From: Pseudanabaena sp. FACHB-1998
GTDB lineage: Bacteria > Cyanobacteriota > Cyanobacteriia > Pseudanabaenales > Pseudanabaenaceae
Reading direction: 5' to 3'
Assembly: GCF_014696355.1 (NCBI RefSeq)
Contig: NZ_JACJQA010000008.1
Location: 1 to 64,000, forward strand
DNA: 64,000 nucleotides
Position 1 is the stretch's first letter, and every line of letters begins with the position of its first letter. This document shows, one piece after another, positions 15,027-23,882 of this stretch. A model generated the notes under the pieces. It saw only the letters and a program-made list of their open reading frames with translations. It ran no database searches and had not been told where the DNA came from. Position numbers and translations under genes: made by a program.

Positions 15027-15878
15027 TTAATTTGTGCTGAATGGAACTAACACTGTCGCGGTAATGGGAACAACTCCGATTTCATCACTATTTAAAGCGA
15101 TCGCTGCCGCGTAGGATAAATCAAGATTGCGTTCGCCCACATAGGGCCCGCGATCGTTAATTCTTACTACTACGGATTTACCATTGCTTTGATTAGTCAC
15201 CTTGAGATAGGTATCAAAGGGCAGACTGGGATGAGCTGCCGTGAAGTCCTGCTGCTCAAACTGCTCACCTGACGCTGTTTGCCGACCTTGAAAGTAGGGC
15301 CCATACCAAGACGCAATACCATCAATTTGTTCATCGGTAAGAGCTAATTTATACATTTGCTTTTGGGCTTCCGTTAGGGTTAGAGGCTCTGCGCCCGCAG
15401 CAACTCTGAGGTTGTTAATCCATTGGGTCAAGTTCAAGGATGGATTAACTACTTCAGGTTTAGAAATTTTAAATAGAGTGACATCCTGATATTTACCAAT
15501 GTATTCACCCTTAATAGCCACTGGAACTAAACCTTTGGGATCAAAGTTAGGTGTATTCATGATGGCAACTAGTTTAGCTGTAGCGATCGCCGCACTGGGT
15601 AAATCTTTAACTTTAAAAGTTGGTTGTTTGTTAACTAAAATTAGCCATTCGTTTTCCGCGATCGCGGAAAACTCGATTACATATTTTGGTTTAATTAGCT
15701 TTGATGAAATAGATGTTTCGTGATGATCATTTTTAAGATTAACGACTTTTTCTTGTTGATTAGATCCAGAGTTAGCGTTAATTTGATAATTAGATATACT
15801 GGAAATCAATGTAGGGGAAGACGCGCCAGAAATTAGCGAACTCAATGAGATCGCCCATACGGTAGAAAGGGTAGACAT
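15027..15878 (-). CDS. rlpA: RlpA-like septal ring lytic transglycosylase
   Basis: A 283-residue exported protein: hydrophobic signal segment at residues 3-25, a 130-residue middle region rich in strands, then the C-terminal double-psi beta-barrel. Barrel motifs: GIASWYGPYFQGRQTASGEQ with the catalytic-type Glu, FTAAHPSLPFDTYLKVTN and RINDRGPYVGERNLDLSYAA with the key Asp. RlpA cleaves denuded glycan strands in the periplasm during division. No lipobox is evident and no SPOR domain is present, which is usual in cyanobacteria. Its own promoter must lie in the 15879-16087 region. Confidence 0.9.
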   Translation of the reverse strand: MSTLSTVWAISLSSLISGASSPTLISSISNYQINANSGSNQQEKVVNLKNDHHETSISSKLIKPKYVIEFSAIAENEWLILVNKQPTFKVKDLPSAAIATAKLVAIMNTPNFDPKGLVPVAIKGEYIGKYQDVTLFKISKPEVVNPSLNLTQWINNLRVAAGAEPLTLTEAQKQMYKLALTDEQIDGIASWYGPYFQGRQTASGEQFEQQDFTAAHPSLPFDTYLKVTNQSNGKSVVVRINDRGPYVGERNLDLSYAAAIALNSDEIGVVPITATVLVPFSTN

Positions 15879-16087
15879 ATTTTTAGATGCTAAGCAACAA
15901 CGATGTTTGTTAAGAGGTTAAGCGGATCAAGTTTCTAAAAATAATTGAGATAAAGTTTAATAAAGTTCAAAGCCAGATTCAAAATAAAGATAGAGGAACG
16001 AGATTTTTTTGATTTTGAGGTTTGTTAATAAAGTTAAAATTAGATTAAATGAGTGAAGCAGTTTTTAACCTACGATATTAGTGGGGA

Positions 16088-16342
16088 TCATAAATCATCC
16101 TTGAGAAAGATATAAAATTGATCTCTTTTGAGGTTGCCGAAAAATTTAATTAAAATTTGTTCGCTGTCCTGATTAAGAATGTTCTTTTTTTGGAGTAAAT
16201 AAGTTAGCGATCGCCCTCTAAAATCTATACCTATTAAGGCTTTAAATAGATTAAGGTATTTAGCTATAGAGATAATTGGATTAGCCAAATCGCGATTATC
16301 GACAAATGTTAAGCAAAGATTAAATTTTGTATAATGCTGCAA
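16088..16342 (-). CDS. Hypothetical protein (84 aa), doubtful
   Basis: An ATG-started frame reading MQHYTKFNLCLTFVDNRDLA and ending FYIFLKDDL. It has no recognised motif, no clear ribosome-binding site and lies in an AT-rich intergenic stretch. The segment GIDFRGRSLTYLLQKKNIL looks protein-like, so it could be a small gene or the tail of a decayed one. Confidence 0.25.
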   Translation of the reverse strand: MQHYTKFNLCLTFVDNRDLANPIISIAKYLNLFKALIGIDFRGRSLTYLLQKKNILNQDSEQILIKFFGNLKRDQFYIFLKDDL

Positions 16343-16376
16343 TTTATACCATTTATATAAACATCTAGAGCAATCC

Positions 16377-16429
16377 CAAATGATTTAAGGAAGTGCGCCA
16401 CTTTGGAGCGCACTTCCTTAAATCATTTG
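16377..16429. repeat. Palindrome with 22-bp arms
   Basis: Arms CAAATGATTTAAGGAAGTGC... with a CACTTTGGA loop. The flank AGCAATCCCAAATGATTTA also occurs in related form near 40530 (ACCATTTAGGATTGCTATAG) and near 49000, suggesting a dispersed repeat. Confidence 0.8.
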
Positions 16430-16440
16430 ATTTCACAAAT

Positions 16441-16543
16441 ATAGCTATAACCAGTCTTGTTAGGACACAAAACCCCAGAAACGAGTGGCGTTGCCACTCG
16501 TTTCTGGGGTTTTGGTTTGTCTTAATGCAAGTCACTACAGCTA
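16441..16543. mobile_element. MITE-like palindromic element
   Basis: Core arms CAAAACCCCAGAAACGAGTG... are perfect (16468-16514, GTT loop). Outside them imperfect inverted ends continue: ATAGCTATAACCAGTCTTGT on the left and CAAGTCACTACAGCTATA on the right. The right end TTTGTCTTAATGCAAGT also occurs at 23030 and, inverted, at 50650. The arms recur at 50671-50713. Confidence 0.6.
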
Positions 16544-16727
16544 TAAAGCAGGATTGCTATAAAATGCGACAATAGTGAAAATATGGCGAAAAATAAGTCA
16601 GGCAATTTTGCTGATGTTTAGCAATTTTTTTCTAGCTAACCTATTCACATGTCTCGGATAATTCCTCTATAGCGTGGATTGCTAACTAAAACTTGGCAAT
16701 GCCCGCTATTTTTATTTAAAAAGCTTT

Positions 16728-16768
16728 AAACAAATAAGGGCGACGCTTTGCGTCGCCCTTATTTGTTT
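16728..16768 (-). terminator. Terminator of the DnaJ-pentapeptide gene
   Basis: Perfect 19-bp arms with a TTT loop. The core GGGCGACGC-TTT-GCGTCGCCC is nearly identical to the core of the porin terminator at 60139-60181. It ends five bases from the gene's stop codon. Confidence 0.88.
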
Positions 16769-16773
16769 GGTTT

Positions 16774-17697
16774 TCAATCCACATACATAAAGCCATTGGG
16801 CATGATCGCGCCAGTGAGCTTAACATTGGTTAACTTAACCATGATTTTTTCGCCAAAGCCGACCTTGGCTCCTGCCAAATTTGCACCTCTTAAATCGGCT
16901 CCGCTTAAGTCAGCTCCAATTAAGTTAGCTCCTCGCAGATCGGCATTTTGCAAATTTGCTTGAAAAAGATTAGCTCTGAATAGTTTCGCACCCTGAAGGT
17001 TTGCACCTTGAAAATTAACACGGTGCAAAAATGCGTCACTCAAATCGGCATTACTGAGATTTGCGTTACTTAAATTTCTGCCTTCAAGATATTTTTCACG
17101 GAGATTTGCACCCCTAAAATCTGCTCCTACTAGATCGTTGTTAGTAGACGCGGAGGTATCGTGAGTCGATCGCTGAGACGACTGAGCATAGTTTGGAGAT
17201 TGATATGCTTGCTGGTAATTGGGTTGCTGATGAGATTGCTCAGAATTGTAAGACTGATAGGTTTGCGACTTATTAGTTTGCGACTGATGAGTTTGAGATT
17301 GATGAGAACGGTATCTATCAGAATAACCATCTGAAGATGATTCGGATGGTTGATCTGAGGTCTTGCGGCGATAGGCACTTTGATATTTGCTTTGATATTT
17401 TGTTTGATGTTGGTGATATTGGTTGTTTTTAGGTTGGGTAGTTTGTTGAGACGAATATCGAGAGGACTGGGTCGAGTAGTTAGTTGAAGATTTTTGCTCG
17501 GCTTCCTTGCGTAAGCTGTCCCTTGCGTGATTAATTTCTTTAAGTTTTTCCTGAGCCTGTAGTTGTAGCTGTACATTCTCTCGAGGAAGGCGATCGGGAT
17601 GCCATTGCAGAGCAAGCGCTTTGTAAGCTTTGTTAATATCTTCTAAAGTCGCGCTAGGGGTCAAACCTAGAAGCTTGTAGCATTGATCGATTTGCAT
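16774..17697 (-). CDS. J-domain protein with pentapeptide repeats
   Basis: A 307-residue protein starting MQIDQCYKLLGLTPSATLED at 17697; a frame five residues longer is less likely. Residues 1-65 form a J-domain with the HPD motif in LQWHPDRLPR, which stimulates DnaK ATPase. Residues about 70-185 are a low-complexity Q, S, Y and H-rich linker. Residues 185-300 hold about twenty A(D/N)Lxx pentapeptide repeats (ADLSGADLRGANLAGA) that fold as a right-handed quadrilateral beta-helix. This combination is known in cyanobacteria. It probably delivers DnaK to a target held by the repeat helix; the target is unknown. Confidence 0.9.
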   Translation of the reverse strand: MQIDQCYKLLGLTPSATLEDINKAYKALALQWHPDRLPRENVQLQLQAQEKLKEINHARDSLRKEAEQKSSTNYSTQSSRYSSQQTTQPKNNQYHQHQTKYQSKYQSAYRRKTSDQPSESSSDGYSDRYRSHQSQTHQSQTNKSQTYQSYNSEQSHQQPNYQQAYQSPNYAQSSQRSTHDTSASTNNDLVGADFRGANLREKYLEGRNLSNANLSNADLSDAFLHRVNFQGANLQGAKLFRANLFQANLQNADLRGANLIGADLSGADLRGANLAGAKVGFGEKIMVKLTNVKLTGAIMPNGFMYVD

Positions 17698-17772
17698 GTT
17701 TGTCGATTCCACAGCGACAGAGATTTTGATTTTACGCTGTCAATCGATCCCCAGTGTATCAAAAGTTCCAAG

Positions 17773-20514
17773 TTAAAGTTTGCAATCTGGTGCAAATGTT
17801 AAGCCATTTTGCAAGAGTTTATAAGCTGCTTCGAGATCGCATGGTCTAGAGAAAAGATAACCCTGACCAAAATTACAGCCGATCGCGATTAATTTGTCTA
17901 GTTGCGATCGCGTTTCGATTCCTTCAGCGACAGTATGTATGTTTAAGCTTTGCGATAGGGAGATAATCGTCTCGATGATGACGGTGCTATCTGATTTTGA
18001 ACCGATGCGTTTAACAAATGATTGATCGATTTTGAGAGTGTCGATGGGTAAATCATGTAAGCGACTGAGAGAAGAATAGCCAGTTCCAAAGTCATCGATA
18101 CATAATTGGATACCCAAGTCTTTGAGATCCTTTAGTAGATTGGTGTCAGAGTCGATATTTTCTAGGAGACAGCTTTCGGTAATTTCTAGTTTGAGACAAT
18201 GATTTGGTAAACCAGTTTCCATCAATATTTGTTTGAGAGTTTTTACAAAATCAAATTGACGCAGTTGAATTGGCGATACATTTATATTGATTGATAAATT
18301 ATTGATCGATAAATTATTGATCGATAAATTCGTATTATTTGGATTATTTAATTGCTGATTCCAGATTTGCGTTTGCTGACAAGCCGCTTCCATAATCCAC
18401 CAACCTAGGGAATTGATTAAGCCCGTTTCTTCAGTGATGGGAATAAATTTTTCGGGAGAGATCTGCTGCCCTGCCCTATTTTTCCAGCGCACGAGGGCTT
18501 CAAATCCACAGATTTGCTGCGTTTGCAAAGCCACAATCGGTTGATACATTAAATAGAATTCATGTTTGTCTAAGGCATAACGCAGATCGCGTTCTAGATT
18601 TAATCTGGTCATGGCAGCAGTGTGATCGCTTTGAGTGAATAGTTCATAGCGACCTCTACCTTTTTGCTTTGCCTGATACATCGCCAGATCTGCATCTCTC
18701 AAAATTTCATCGGGTTGGGTATATTCTTCAGTGGCTAAAGTAATTCCTAAACTGGCACTGATAAAGAGTTCATAATTATGGAGATTGAAAGGTAGTTGTA
18801 ATTGAATTTGCAGAAGATCGGCAAGTTCTGTAAGCCTGTCAAGATCGATATATTCCTGCACTAAAATCACAAATTCATCGCCGCCAAATCTAGTTAATGT
18901 GCCGAAATCTGGCAAAATCAACTGCATTCGTTTACTGGCTTGTCTGAGTAATTCATCTCCAACAAGATGACCCAAACTATCGTTGATTACTTTAAAGCGA
19001 TCGAGATCGATAAAGAGAATCGCAAATTTCTGTTGCTGTTGGAGCAGATCTTGCAAACGCTGTGTTAACCAAGTACGGTTGGCTAAACCTGTGAGGGCAT
19101 CATGAAGCACATCATATTCAAGTTGTTTTTCCCTTTCTAATAATTGCTCTTGCGATCGCTGCAAACTTTGATTTAGTTTCTCTTTTTCTCTGAGCGCTAA
19201 TTTTTGTTCTCTAAATTTTTCCAATTTTAAAAAGTTAATCCGATCTGCAAGGACTAGAGCCAATGAGACCACAAATACAACCATACCGATGCGGTAGATA
19301 TCTTTAATCCATTCATAGGGAGGAATGATGGCAATTATCGATAATAAATGGGTCACAATCCCTAGTAGAAAACTAGAAAATGACAGTAAATAATAGAGAG
19401 CAGGTTTATAGCCTTTTAAAAGAGAGATAATCCCTAAAATAAAAGCGCAACTACATCCAGATACGCATACGATTATTCCGATTAGCGATACTAATTGGTA
19501 GGGTAATACTAAAAAGCTAAAACATATTATTATTAGCAGTGCTTGATGCACTCGCAACAGGTAGTACCATCTTGGGTGTTGAGTTTGAGCTTCTAAAAAG
19601 AGGCTGGCTGCCTCCAGAAGGCTGGTCAAACCAAAAACCAGCATAAGTGGAGAACAATATTTACTCCCCCAAATCCAGTCTTGCCATAGATATTGCTTGC
19701 CAATGCCATCGTAACTAATAAAAGCTAATAATATTCCCAATACAAAAAAGCCGTAATACAGATAAACTTGTTCTCTCAAGACTGCAAATAAAAACAAATT
19801 GTAAAGAATGGCAAACGCCAAAATTCCGATGATCAATCCCAACCAGATATTTTGATCGGTTCGGTATTGCCAAAAGTTGGTCGGACTTCGCAAATAGGCT
19901 TTTGCAATTATGGGAGTTTCGCTTTGAAAGCGTAAATAAAGGTTTTGACTAAGATGACCTGCCAAACGAATAGGAAATGCAGGTAGTCGATCGCGAATTT
20001 CCCGTGCAGAAAATGGATATAGTACCCCCGTAGTTTTAACTGTCCATTTGTCCTGAGAATCAGTTACATAGAGAGAAATATGGTCAAGATGGGGATGTTC
20101 GATGGAGAGAATCCATTCTGTATCGCGATCGCTAAGGTTTTTTACCTGCAATCTTGCCCAATAGGTTGATGCTGTGTAACCAAAGTTAGGCGGATCAATT
20201 TTGCTAGGTTGAAATTGCTTATTAAACTCGGAACTACTAACTTGTTCAATCGTTAAATCACTATTTTTATCTTCTAAAAATCTTAAATGCTTGCTTAAGT
20301 CATAAGAGAAATGGTGATCATTAAGATTGATAATTGGCGATGAATCGAATAAATTCTCTACTGGTAATTGACTTGAAAATCCAACAGGAATATGTAAAAA
20401 AAATGAACTAATAATTATGCATATGGGAACAAGTAATAAGGCTCCCATAGCGTTACGAGAGTTCGCATTGTGTGTATTAATCAAAAAGTGCTTTAACCAA
20501 TGCGATCGCCTCAT
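17773..20514 (-). CDS. 7TMR-DISM membrane protein with GGDEF and EAL domains
   Basis: A 913-residue membrane enzyme. After an N-terminal membrane segment, residues about 60-210 form a DISM-type periplasmic sensory domain (ASTYWARLQVKNLSDRDTEW). Seven membrane helices follow (about 220-430), then a coiled coil. The GGDEF domain is at about 470-630 with intact FGGDEFVIL but no RxxD inhibitory site. The EAL domain at about 650-905 keeps FEALVRWK, ITESCLL, DDFGTGYSSL, TLKIDQSF and AEGIET, so phosphodiesterase activity is likely. A 15-base tandem repeat inserts LSINN three times before the EAL strand NINVSPIQL. Controls c-di-GMP in response to an external signal. Confidence 0.93.
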   Translation of the reverse strand: MRRSHWLKHFLINTHNANSRNAMGALLLVPICIIISSFFLHIPVGFSSQLPVENLFDSSPIINLNDHHFSYDLSKHLRFLEDKNSDLTIEQVSSSEFNKQFQPSKIDPPNFGYTASTYWARLQVKNLSDRDTEWILSIEHPHLDHISLYVTDSQDKWTVKTTGVLYPFSAREIRDRLPAFPIRLAGHLSQNLYLRFQSETPIIAKAYLRSPTNFWQYRTDQNIWLGLIIGILAFAILYNLFLFAVLREQVYLYYGFFVLGILLAFISYDGIGKQYLWQDWIWGSKYCSPLMLVFGLTSLLEAASLFLEAQTQHPRWYYLLRVHQALLIIICFSFLVLPYQLVSLIGIIVCVSGCSCAFILGIISLLKGYKPALYYLLSFSSFLLGIVTHLLSIIAIIPPYEWIKDIYRIGMVVFVVSLALVLADRINFLKLEKFREQKLALREKEKLNQSLQRSQEQLLEREKQLEYDVLHDALTGLANRTWLTQRLQDLLQQQQKFAILFIDLDRFKVINDSLGHLVGDELLRQASKRMQLILPDFGTLTRFGGDEFVILVQEYIDLDRLTELADLLQIQLQLPFNLHNYELFISASLGITLATEEYTQPDEILRDADLAMYQAKQKGRGRYELFTQSDHTAAMTRLNLERDLRYALDKHEFYLMYQPIVALQTQQICGFEALVRWKNRAGQQISPEKFIPITEETGLINSLGWWIMEAACQQTQIWNQQLNNPNNTNLSINNLSINNLSININVSPIQLRQFDFVKTLKQILMETGLPNHCLKLEITESCLLENIDSDTNLLKDLKDLGIQLCIDDFGTGYSSLSRLHDLPIDTLKIDQSFVKRIGSKSDSTVIIETIISLSQSLNIHTVAEGIETRSQLDKLIAIGCNFGQGYLFSRPCDLEAAYKLLQNGLTFAPDCKL
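18286..18330. repeat. In-frame tandem repeat, 3 x 15 bases, inside the EAL domain
   Basis: Three copies of ATTGAT(T/C)GATAAATT encode repeated N-N-L-S-I units in a loop between two EAL elements. Copy number can change without breaking the frame. Confidence 0.85.
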
Positions 20515-20591
20515 AATCTAATTATCTGGAAAATATATTTTTAGGTAAAATCTCGTATATCGCAGCAAAACATATCTAGCAATCCTATCTA

Positions 20592-21665
20592 TTAATTGAA
20601 ATAATCCAAAATTGCTTGGGTGATGGTTTCTTCGCCATGCATATTTAGTTGTTTTGCCTCGACTAAATCTGGTGCTTGAAAGGGGGAATTCAGAAATGAC
20701 CAATCACCTTCATAAAACTCCTGTGGCGAAATAATTAGATGCTTTGAATAATTTTTTACGCCCGCAATCAGAGTTTCTGCTTCTAAAAATCCTTCACGGG
20801 TTAGGCAAATCACAGGAAGCCCAACTCGCAAGGCTTCTGCTAATGTGCCGTACCCCGGCTTCGTAATCATGCGATCGCATACGACCATGAGATCGACAGG
20901 ACGGAGGCGATCGCAGTTAGCTTTGGTGAGATTGGGTAAGTCAGGAGCATTGCGATCAAAAGTAATAAATTGCCAATCAGCGTAATTTGCCAAATTTTGA
21001 TAGGGAATTGACTGCAAACTTAGTCCACCAAAGGTAAGTAGAGCCGTAGGGCGATCGCTCGCTAAATTAAATTTATGGCGAATATATTCAGGCGCATATT
21101 TCGGTCTTGCACCTGTTAGTCCTACATCTTGAATATGGGAAAATGCGCTCATCGACTCGGCAAAAGGGAGTCGAAAAAGATGATCACAATGGCTGTAGGT
21201 TTCGGATAAGCGATCGGCTAAATCAATAAATTTGCCACCCCAATCACGGTAGATAAAATCCCAACCAAAGTTACCCGCCATCCAGCAGGGAATATGGGCT
21301 GTCTTAGCAATTTCCGCAACCATGGGGGGAATGTCTCCCAGAATTAAATCTACTTTATGCTCTTGCAAAAACTTAACTTCACGCTCGATTAAGTCAGATT
21401 GCTGATAGTAGATTTGTTTCCATGCATCTAGCGTCGCTTCGCGATCAACTTGCAAACTATCAATTTGGACTACGCCCACATCAAATACACGCGGATGGTA
21501 AACAAAGTCTCCTTCGATATATTCTTCCAATAGCCACCTTGGAGCCGTTGTGGCAATGATCAATTTGACTTCAGGCGATCGCTTTTGGAGTTCAGCTAAG
21601 ACGGTTGCTGTGCGGGTGGCGTGACCAAATCCATGATTGGTAATTGCTGTATATAAAGTGGGCAT
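20592..21665 (-). CDS. GT-B-fold glycosyltransferase-like protein
   Basis: A 357-residue cytosolic protein opening MPTLYTAITNHGFGHATRTA, the glycine-rich GHxxR loop of MurG/UGT-like GT-B enzymes. The C-terminal half carries TALLTFGGLSLQ, a strand-loop expected at the nucleotide-sugar site, and MITKPGYGTLAEALRVGLPV, which matches the conserved sugar-nucleotide block of this superfamily. The acceptor and sugar are not predictable. It follows the transporter gene in the same direction with an 84-base gap holding a hairpin, so co-transcription is uncertain. Confidence 0.8.
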   Translation of the reverse strand: MPTLYTAITNHGFGHATRTATVLAELQKRSPEVKLIIATTAPRWLLEEYIEGDFVYHPRVFDVGVVQIDSLQVDREATLDAWKQIYYQQSDLIEREVKFLQEHKVDLILGDIPPMVAEIAKTAHIPCWMAGNFGWDFIYRDWGGKFIDLADRLSETYSHCDHLFRLPFAESMSAFSHIQDVGLTGARPKYAPEYIRHKFNLASDRPTALLTFGGLSLQSIPYQNLANYADWQFITFDRNAPDLPNLTKANCDRLRPVDLMVVCDRMITKPGYGTLAEALRVGLPVICLTREGFLEAETLIAGVKNYSKHLIISPQEFYEGDWSFLNSPFQAPDLVEAKQLNMHGEETITQAILDYFN

Positions 21666-21691
21666 AGAATATCTTTCAAATTAGGAATATC

Positions 21692-21740
21692 CCCTCATGG
21701 GTTAAAAGTTTGACTGAATAAAGCTTTTAACTCATGAGGG
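21692..21740 (-). repeat. Imperfect hairpin between transporter and glycosyltransferase genes
   Basis: Arms CCCTCATGGGTTAAAAG and CTTTTAACTCATGAGGG with one mismatch and a 15-base loop, 10 bases after the transporter stop. A possible terminator or attenuator. Confidence 0.6.
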
Positions 21741-21749
21741 AAGGTTAGG

Positions 21750-22823
21750 TCAATCGCGGGTTATCGATTCATTTACAGGTTGTTGCAAAACTGGCAAAGA
21801 TGCACTGACCGCGACTTGCTCGGCTTGAGGCAAAATATTGGTTACTGCGTTGTCAACAGAGTCTGGACTCTCTTCACTACTATCTTGTCCTGACTCGCGC
21901 ACACTGACAAGATAAATACTAGTTACGGTCAAAATTACGCCGATCCATTGCACTAAGGTTAAGTTTTCACCCAAAAAGAGACTGCTAAACATCAAGGCAA
22001 ATACGGGAGTCGAGAAGGTCAAAGCACTAAGAGTGGTCAAGCTGCCCGATGAGGCAAAATAGAAAAATAATCCATAGGCGATCGCGCTACCCATAATCGC
22101 CATATATGCCATACCTAGCCATCCCCACGCATTTAAGCCTTGCCATTGTTGCTGCTCGGTCTGCATCGAAATCAGCAATAAAGGCAATCCGCCAATAATC
22201 ATGTGCCAACCTGTTGCCATCACTGGATCGGCATAGCGCACTACGGGACGAATCAAAATTGTCCCGATCGCCATGGATAAGGAAGCACCGAGCATAAACC
22301 ATTCCCCCGTGGTAAATACGCCTGCCTCTAAAATTGTGGCAAAGTCGCCAGATAGTAACGATGCCATTAATTCTGCGGGTAACCCAATTAAGCCAATGCC
22401 AATTACGCCCACAAGTAGACCCAAGGTTGCCCCAAGACCGATTTTTTCTTTGTAAAGAATTGCGGCTAATACGGCTACTGCTAAGGGCTGTGAGTCGATT
22501 AATAATGAGCCAAGCCCTGCATTAGTTCGCACTAATCCCTGTGCTAGAAAGCCTTGAAACATCGCCCCATCAACTATGGCAAATACGCTAATCCATAACC
22601 AAGCCTGCCAATTTTTAGGTTGAGGTCTTCCCAAATATATACCGCCCCCAATCAATAGCAGCCCTGCGGGAATCAATCGGATCGCTGCCATAAACATGGG
22701 ACTAGTTTGAGGTAATAGAGCTTTCATCACGACCATTGCAGTTCCCCAAAGAAAAAAGGGCGCAATAATTAGGGGTGACTGACGAGTTAGCTCAGGGGTA
22801 CTAGCTGATGGGGATGACTGCAT
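21750..22823 (-). CDS. EamA-family (DMT) transporter
   Basis: A 357-residue membrane protein with ten predicted helices in two EamA repeats. Repeat 1 begins with LIIAPFFLWGTAMVVMKALL and repeat 2 around EWFMLGASLSMAIGTILIRP. Both have the conserved P and G residues of drug/metabolite exporters (TPVFALMFSSLFLGENLTLV). A cytoplasmic S, D and E-rich tail of about 50 residues follows the last helix. Substrate cannot be read from the sequence; cyanobacteria carry several paralogues of this kind. Confidence 0.9.
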   Translation of the reverse strand: MQSSPSASTPELTRQSPLIIAPFFLWGTAMVVMKALLPQTSPMFMAAIRLIPAGLLLIGGGIYLGRPQPKNWQAWLWISVFAIVDGAMFQGFLAQGLVRTNAGLGSLLIDSQPLAVAVLAAILYKEKIGLGATLGLLVGVIGIGLIGLPAELMASLLSGDFATILEAGVFTTGEWFMLGASLSMAIGTILIRPVVRYADPVMATGWHMIIGGLPLLLISMQTEQQQWQGLNAWGWLGMAYMAIMGSAIAYGLFFYFASSGSLTTLSALTFSTPVFALMFSSLFLGENLTLVQWIGVILTVTSIYLVSVRESGQDSSEESPDSVDNAVTNILPQAEQVAVSASLPVLQQPVNESITRD

Positions 22824-22996
22824 ATTTGGAGAGCCTATAAGCTAATTTTCTGGAATGGTGCAAGCATTGCGAATTGGAGATTTTACGAATGCTAAGAAGT
22901 ATTAACCAATATTAATACTAAACTTTTGAACGCAATTTGTTCAATTAATACCTTCTTCGTGCGGAGCTTTGCATTGTCATAGATGTCGCTATTCTT

Positions 22997-23070
22997 AATC
23001 CAGAAGCGAGTTGCGGCGCTTCTGGATTTGTGATTTGTCCTAATGCAAGTGACCACTGCTATAAGACTGA
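22997..23070. mobile_element. MITE-like element, partial copy
   Basis: A 12-bp stem AATCCAGAAGCG/CGCTTCTGGATT with loop AGTTGCGG is followed by TGATTTGTCCTAATGCAAGT and CACTGCTATAAG. The last two blocks match the right end of the element at 16441-16543 and the inverted left end of the one at 50636. Confidence 0.5.
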
Positions 23071-23109
23071 AGTAAAAAAGCATAGCTTTTTTACTTTTAA
23101 AGCTATTTT

Positions 23110-23160
23110 TGAGAAGAATAGGTGTGGGGGAGCTTTGCCCCGCAACACCTATTCTTCTCA
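23110..23160. repeat. Hairpin with 16-bp outer arms
   Basis: Outer arms TGAGAAGAATAGGTGT pair perfectly. Inside, a G5 run faces C4 around AGCTTTG, giving a near-continuous stem. Lies in the HU upstream region. Confidence 0.75.
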
Positions 23161-23364
23161 TTGATTTAGATCCGCGACTCTATTTTGGGGAAATATCCCT
23201 TTTATCTTGAACTTTTGTGAAGTGCTTACCCTGTATGCGTTACACTAATTTAGCAAAGCGATGAATCCCCAAAAGCCTTACCCAGAAAAGGTTTCAAGCA
23301 TTGAGAGAAGAATTAAGGCAATAAGTAATTAAAAAAAACTGCTCAAATCCATATAAATTAAAGG

Positions 23365-23380
23365 TTGTGTATATACACAA
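23365..23380. promoter_or_regulatory. Perfect 16-bp palindrome upstream of HU gene
   Basis: TTGTGTATATACACAA, 117 bases before the HU start. It has the size and symmetry of a dimeric regulator site. It does not fit the GTA-N8-TAC NtcA pattern and only loosely the CRP TGTGA-N6-TCACA pattern. Confidence 0.4.
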
Positions 23381-23497
23381 GTGGCAAGTTGCTATTAGAA
23401 TGATCAATCAGAAGTCATGGTCAGTGCAGGTTTCGCAAAATGCGATCGCACAATCCTTACTATGACATTAAATACATACTCATAAAAGGGGAACCCT

Positions 23498-23797
23498 ATG
23501 AACAAAGGTGAACTAGTTGATGCTATTGCTAAAAAAGCTGCTGAGAAAGGCGTATCAGTCAACAAAAAGACTGCCGACGAAATTCTCTCAGCAACCCTTG
23601 AAGTAATCATCGATACTGTAGCTGGCGGAGACAAAGTAACTTTGGTTGGCTTCGGCTCATTTGAAGCTCGCGATCGCAAAGCTCGCGAAGGTCGCAACCC
23701 TAAGACTGGCGAAAAGATGGAAATCCCTGCCACCAAGGTTCCAGCTTTCTCTGCTGGTAAGTCTTTCAAAGAACAAGTCAGCCCTCCTTCTGACTAA
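23498..23797 (+). CDS. hup: HU-family nucleoid protein
   Basis: A 99-residue HU protein: MNKGELVDAIAKKAAEKGVS forms the helical dimer base and KVTLVGFGSFEARDRKAREG plus RNPKTGEKMEIPATKVPAFS form the DNA-binding arms with the conserved Pro at the tip. The last seven residues (VSPPSD tail) are a short acidic extension common in cyanobacterial HU. A ribosome-binding site AAAGGGGA precedes the ATG. Bends and compacts chromosomal DNA as a homodimer. Confidence 0.97.
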   Translation: MNKGELVDAIAKKAAEKGVSVNKKTADEILSATLEVIIDTVAGGDKVTLVGFGSFEARDRKAREGRNPKTGEKMEIPATKVPAFSAGKSFKEQVSPPSD

Positions 23798-23805
23798 TTC
23801 TTCAT

Positions 23806-23836
23806 AAAAAAGGACAGGTACTGCCTGTCCTTTTTT
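23806..23836 (+). terminator. Terminator of the HU gene
   Basis: Stem AAAAAAGGACAGG/CCTGTCCTTTTTT with a TACTG loop, 8 bases after the stop, ending in six T. Confidence 0.92.
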
Positions 23837-23849
23837 GTTGGTTTTCGAT

Positions 23850-23880
23850 AAAAAAGGCGGCGCAATGCGCCGCCTTTTTT
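23850..23880 (-). terminator. Terminator of the F1 gamma gene
   Basis: Perfect palindrome AAAAAAGGCGGCGCA-A-TGCGCC... two bases from the opposing gene's stop. Core GGCGGCGCAATGCGCCGCC is one of the recurrent cores. Confidence 0.9.
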
Positions 23881-23882
23881 GT

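Larger units (their letters stand above)
15879..16773. other. Long intergenic region with three palindromic elements
   Basis: About 900 bases, AT-rich, with no convincing gene. It contains a weak open frame (16088-16342), a palindrome (16377-16429), a MITE-like element (16441-16543) and the terminator of the DnaJ-pentapeptide gene (16728-16768). Confidence 0.7.
22824..23497. other. Divergent intergenic region upstream of HU
   Basis: No supportable gene in 674 bases. Contains a MITE-like end (22997-23070), a hairpin (23110-23160) and a 16-base palindrome (23365-23380), and must hold the promoters of the transporter and HU genes. An open frame at 22892-23161 is made largely of the repeats. Confidence 0.7.

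Noticed and set aside
16393..16575. Open frame of 60 codons on the plus strand
   Set aside because: Made entirely of two palindromic repeats.
22892..23161. Open frame of 89 codons on the minus strand
   Set aside because: It consists mostly of a MITE-like end and a hairpin, has no protein-like pattern and no ribosome-binding site.
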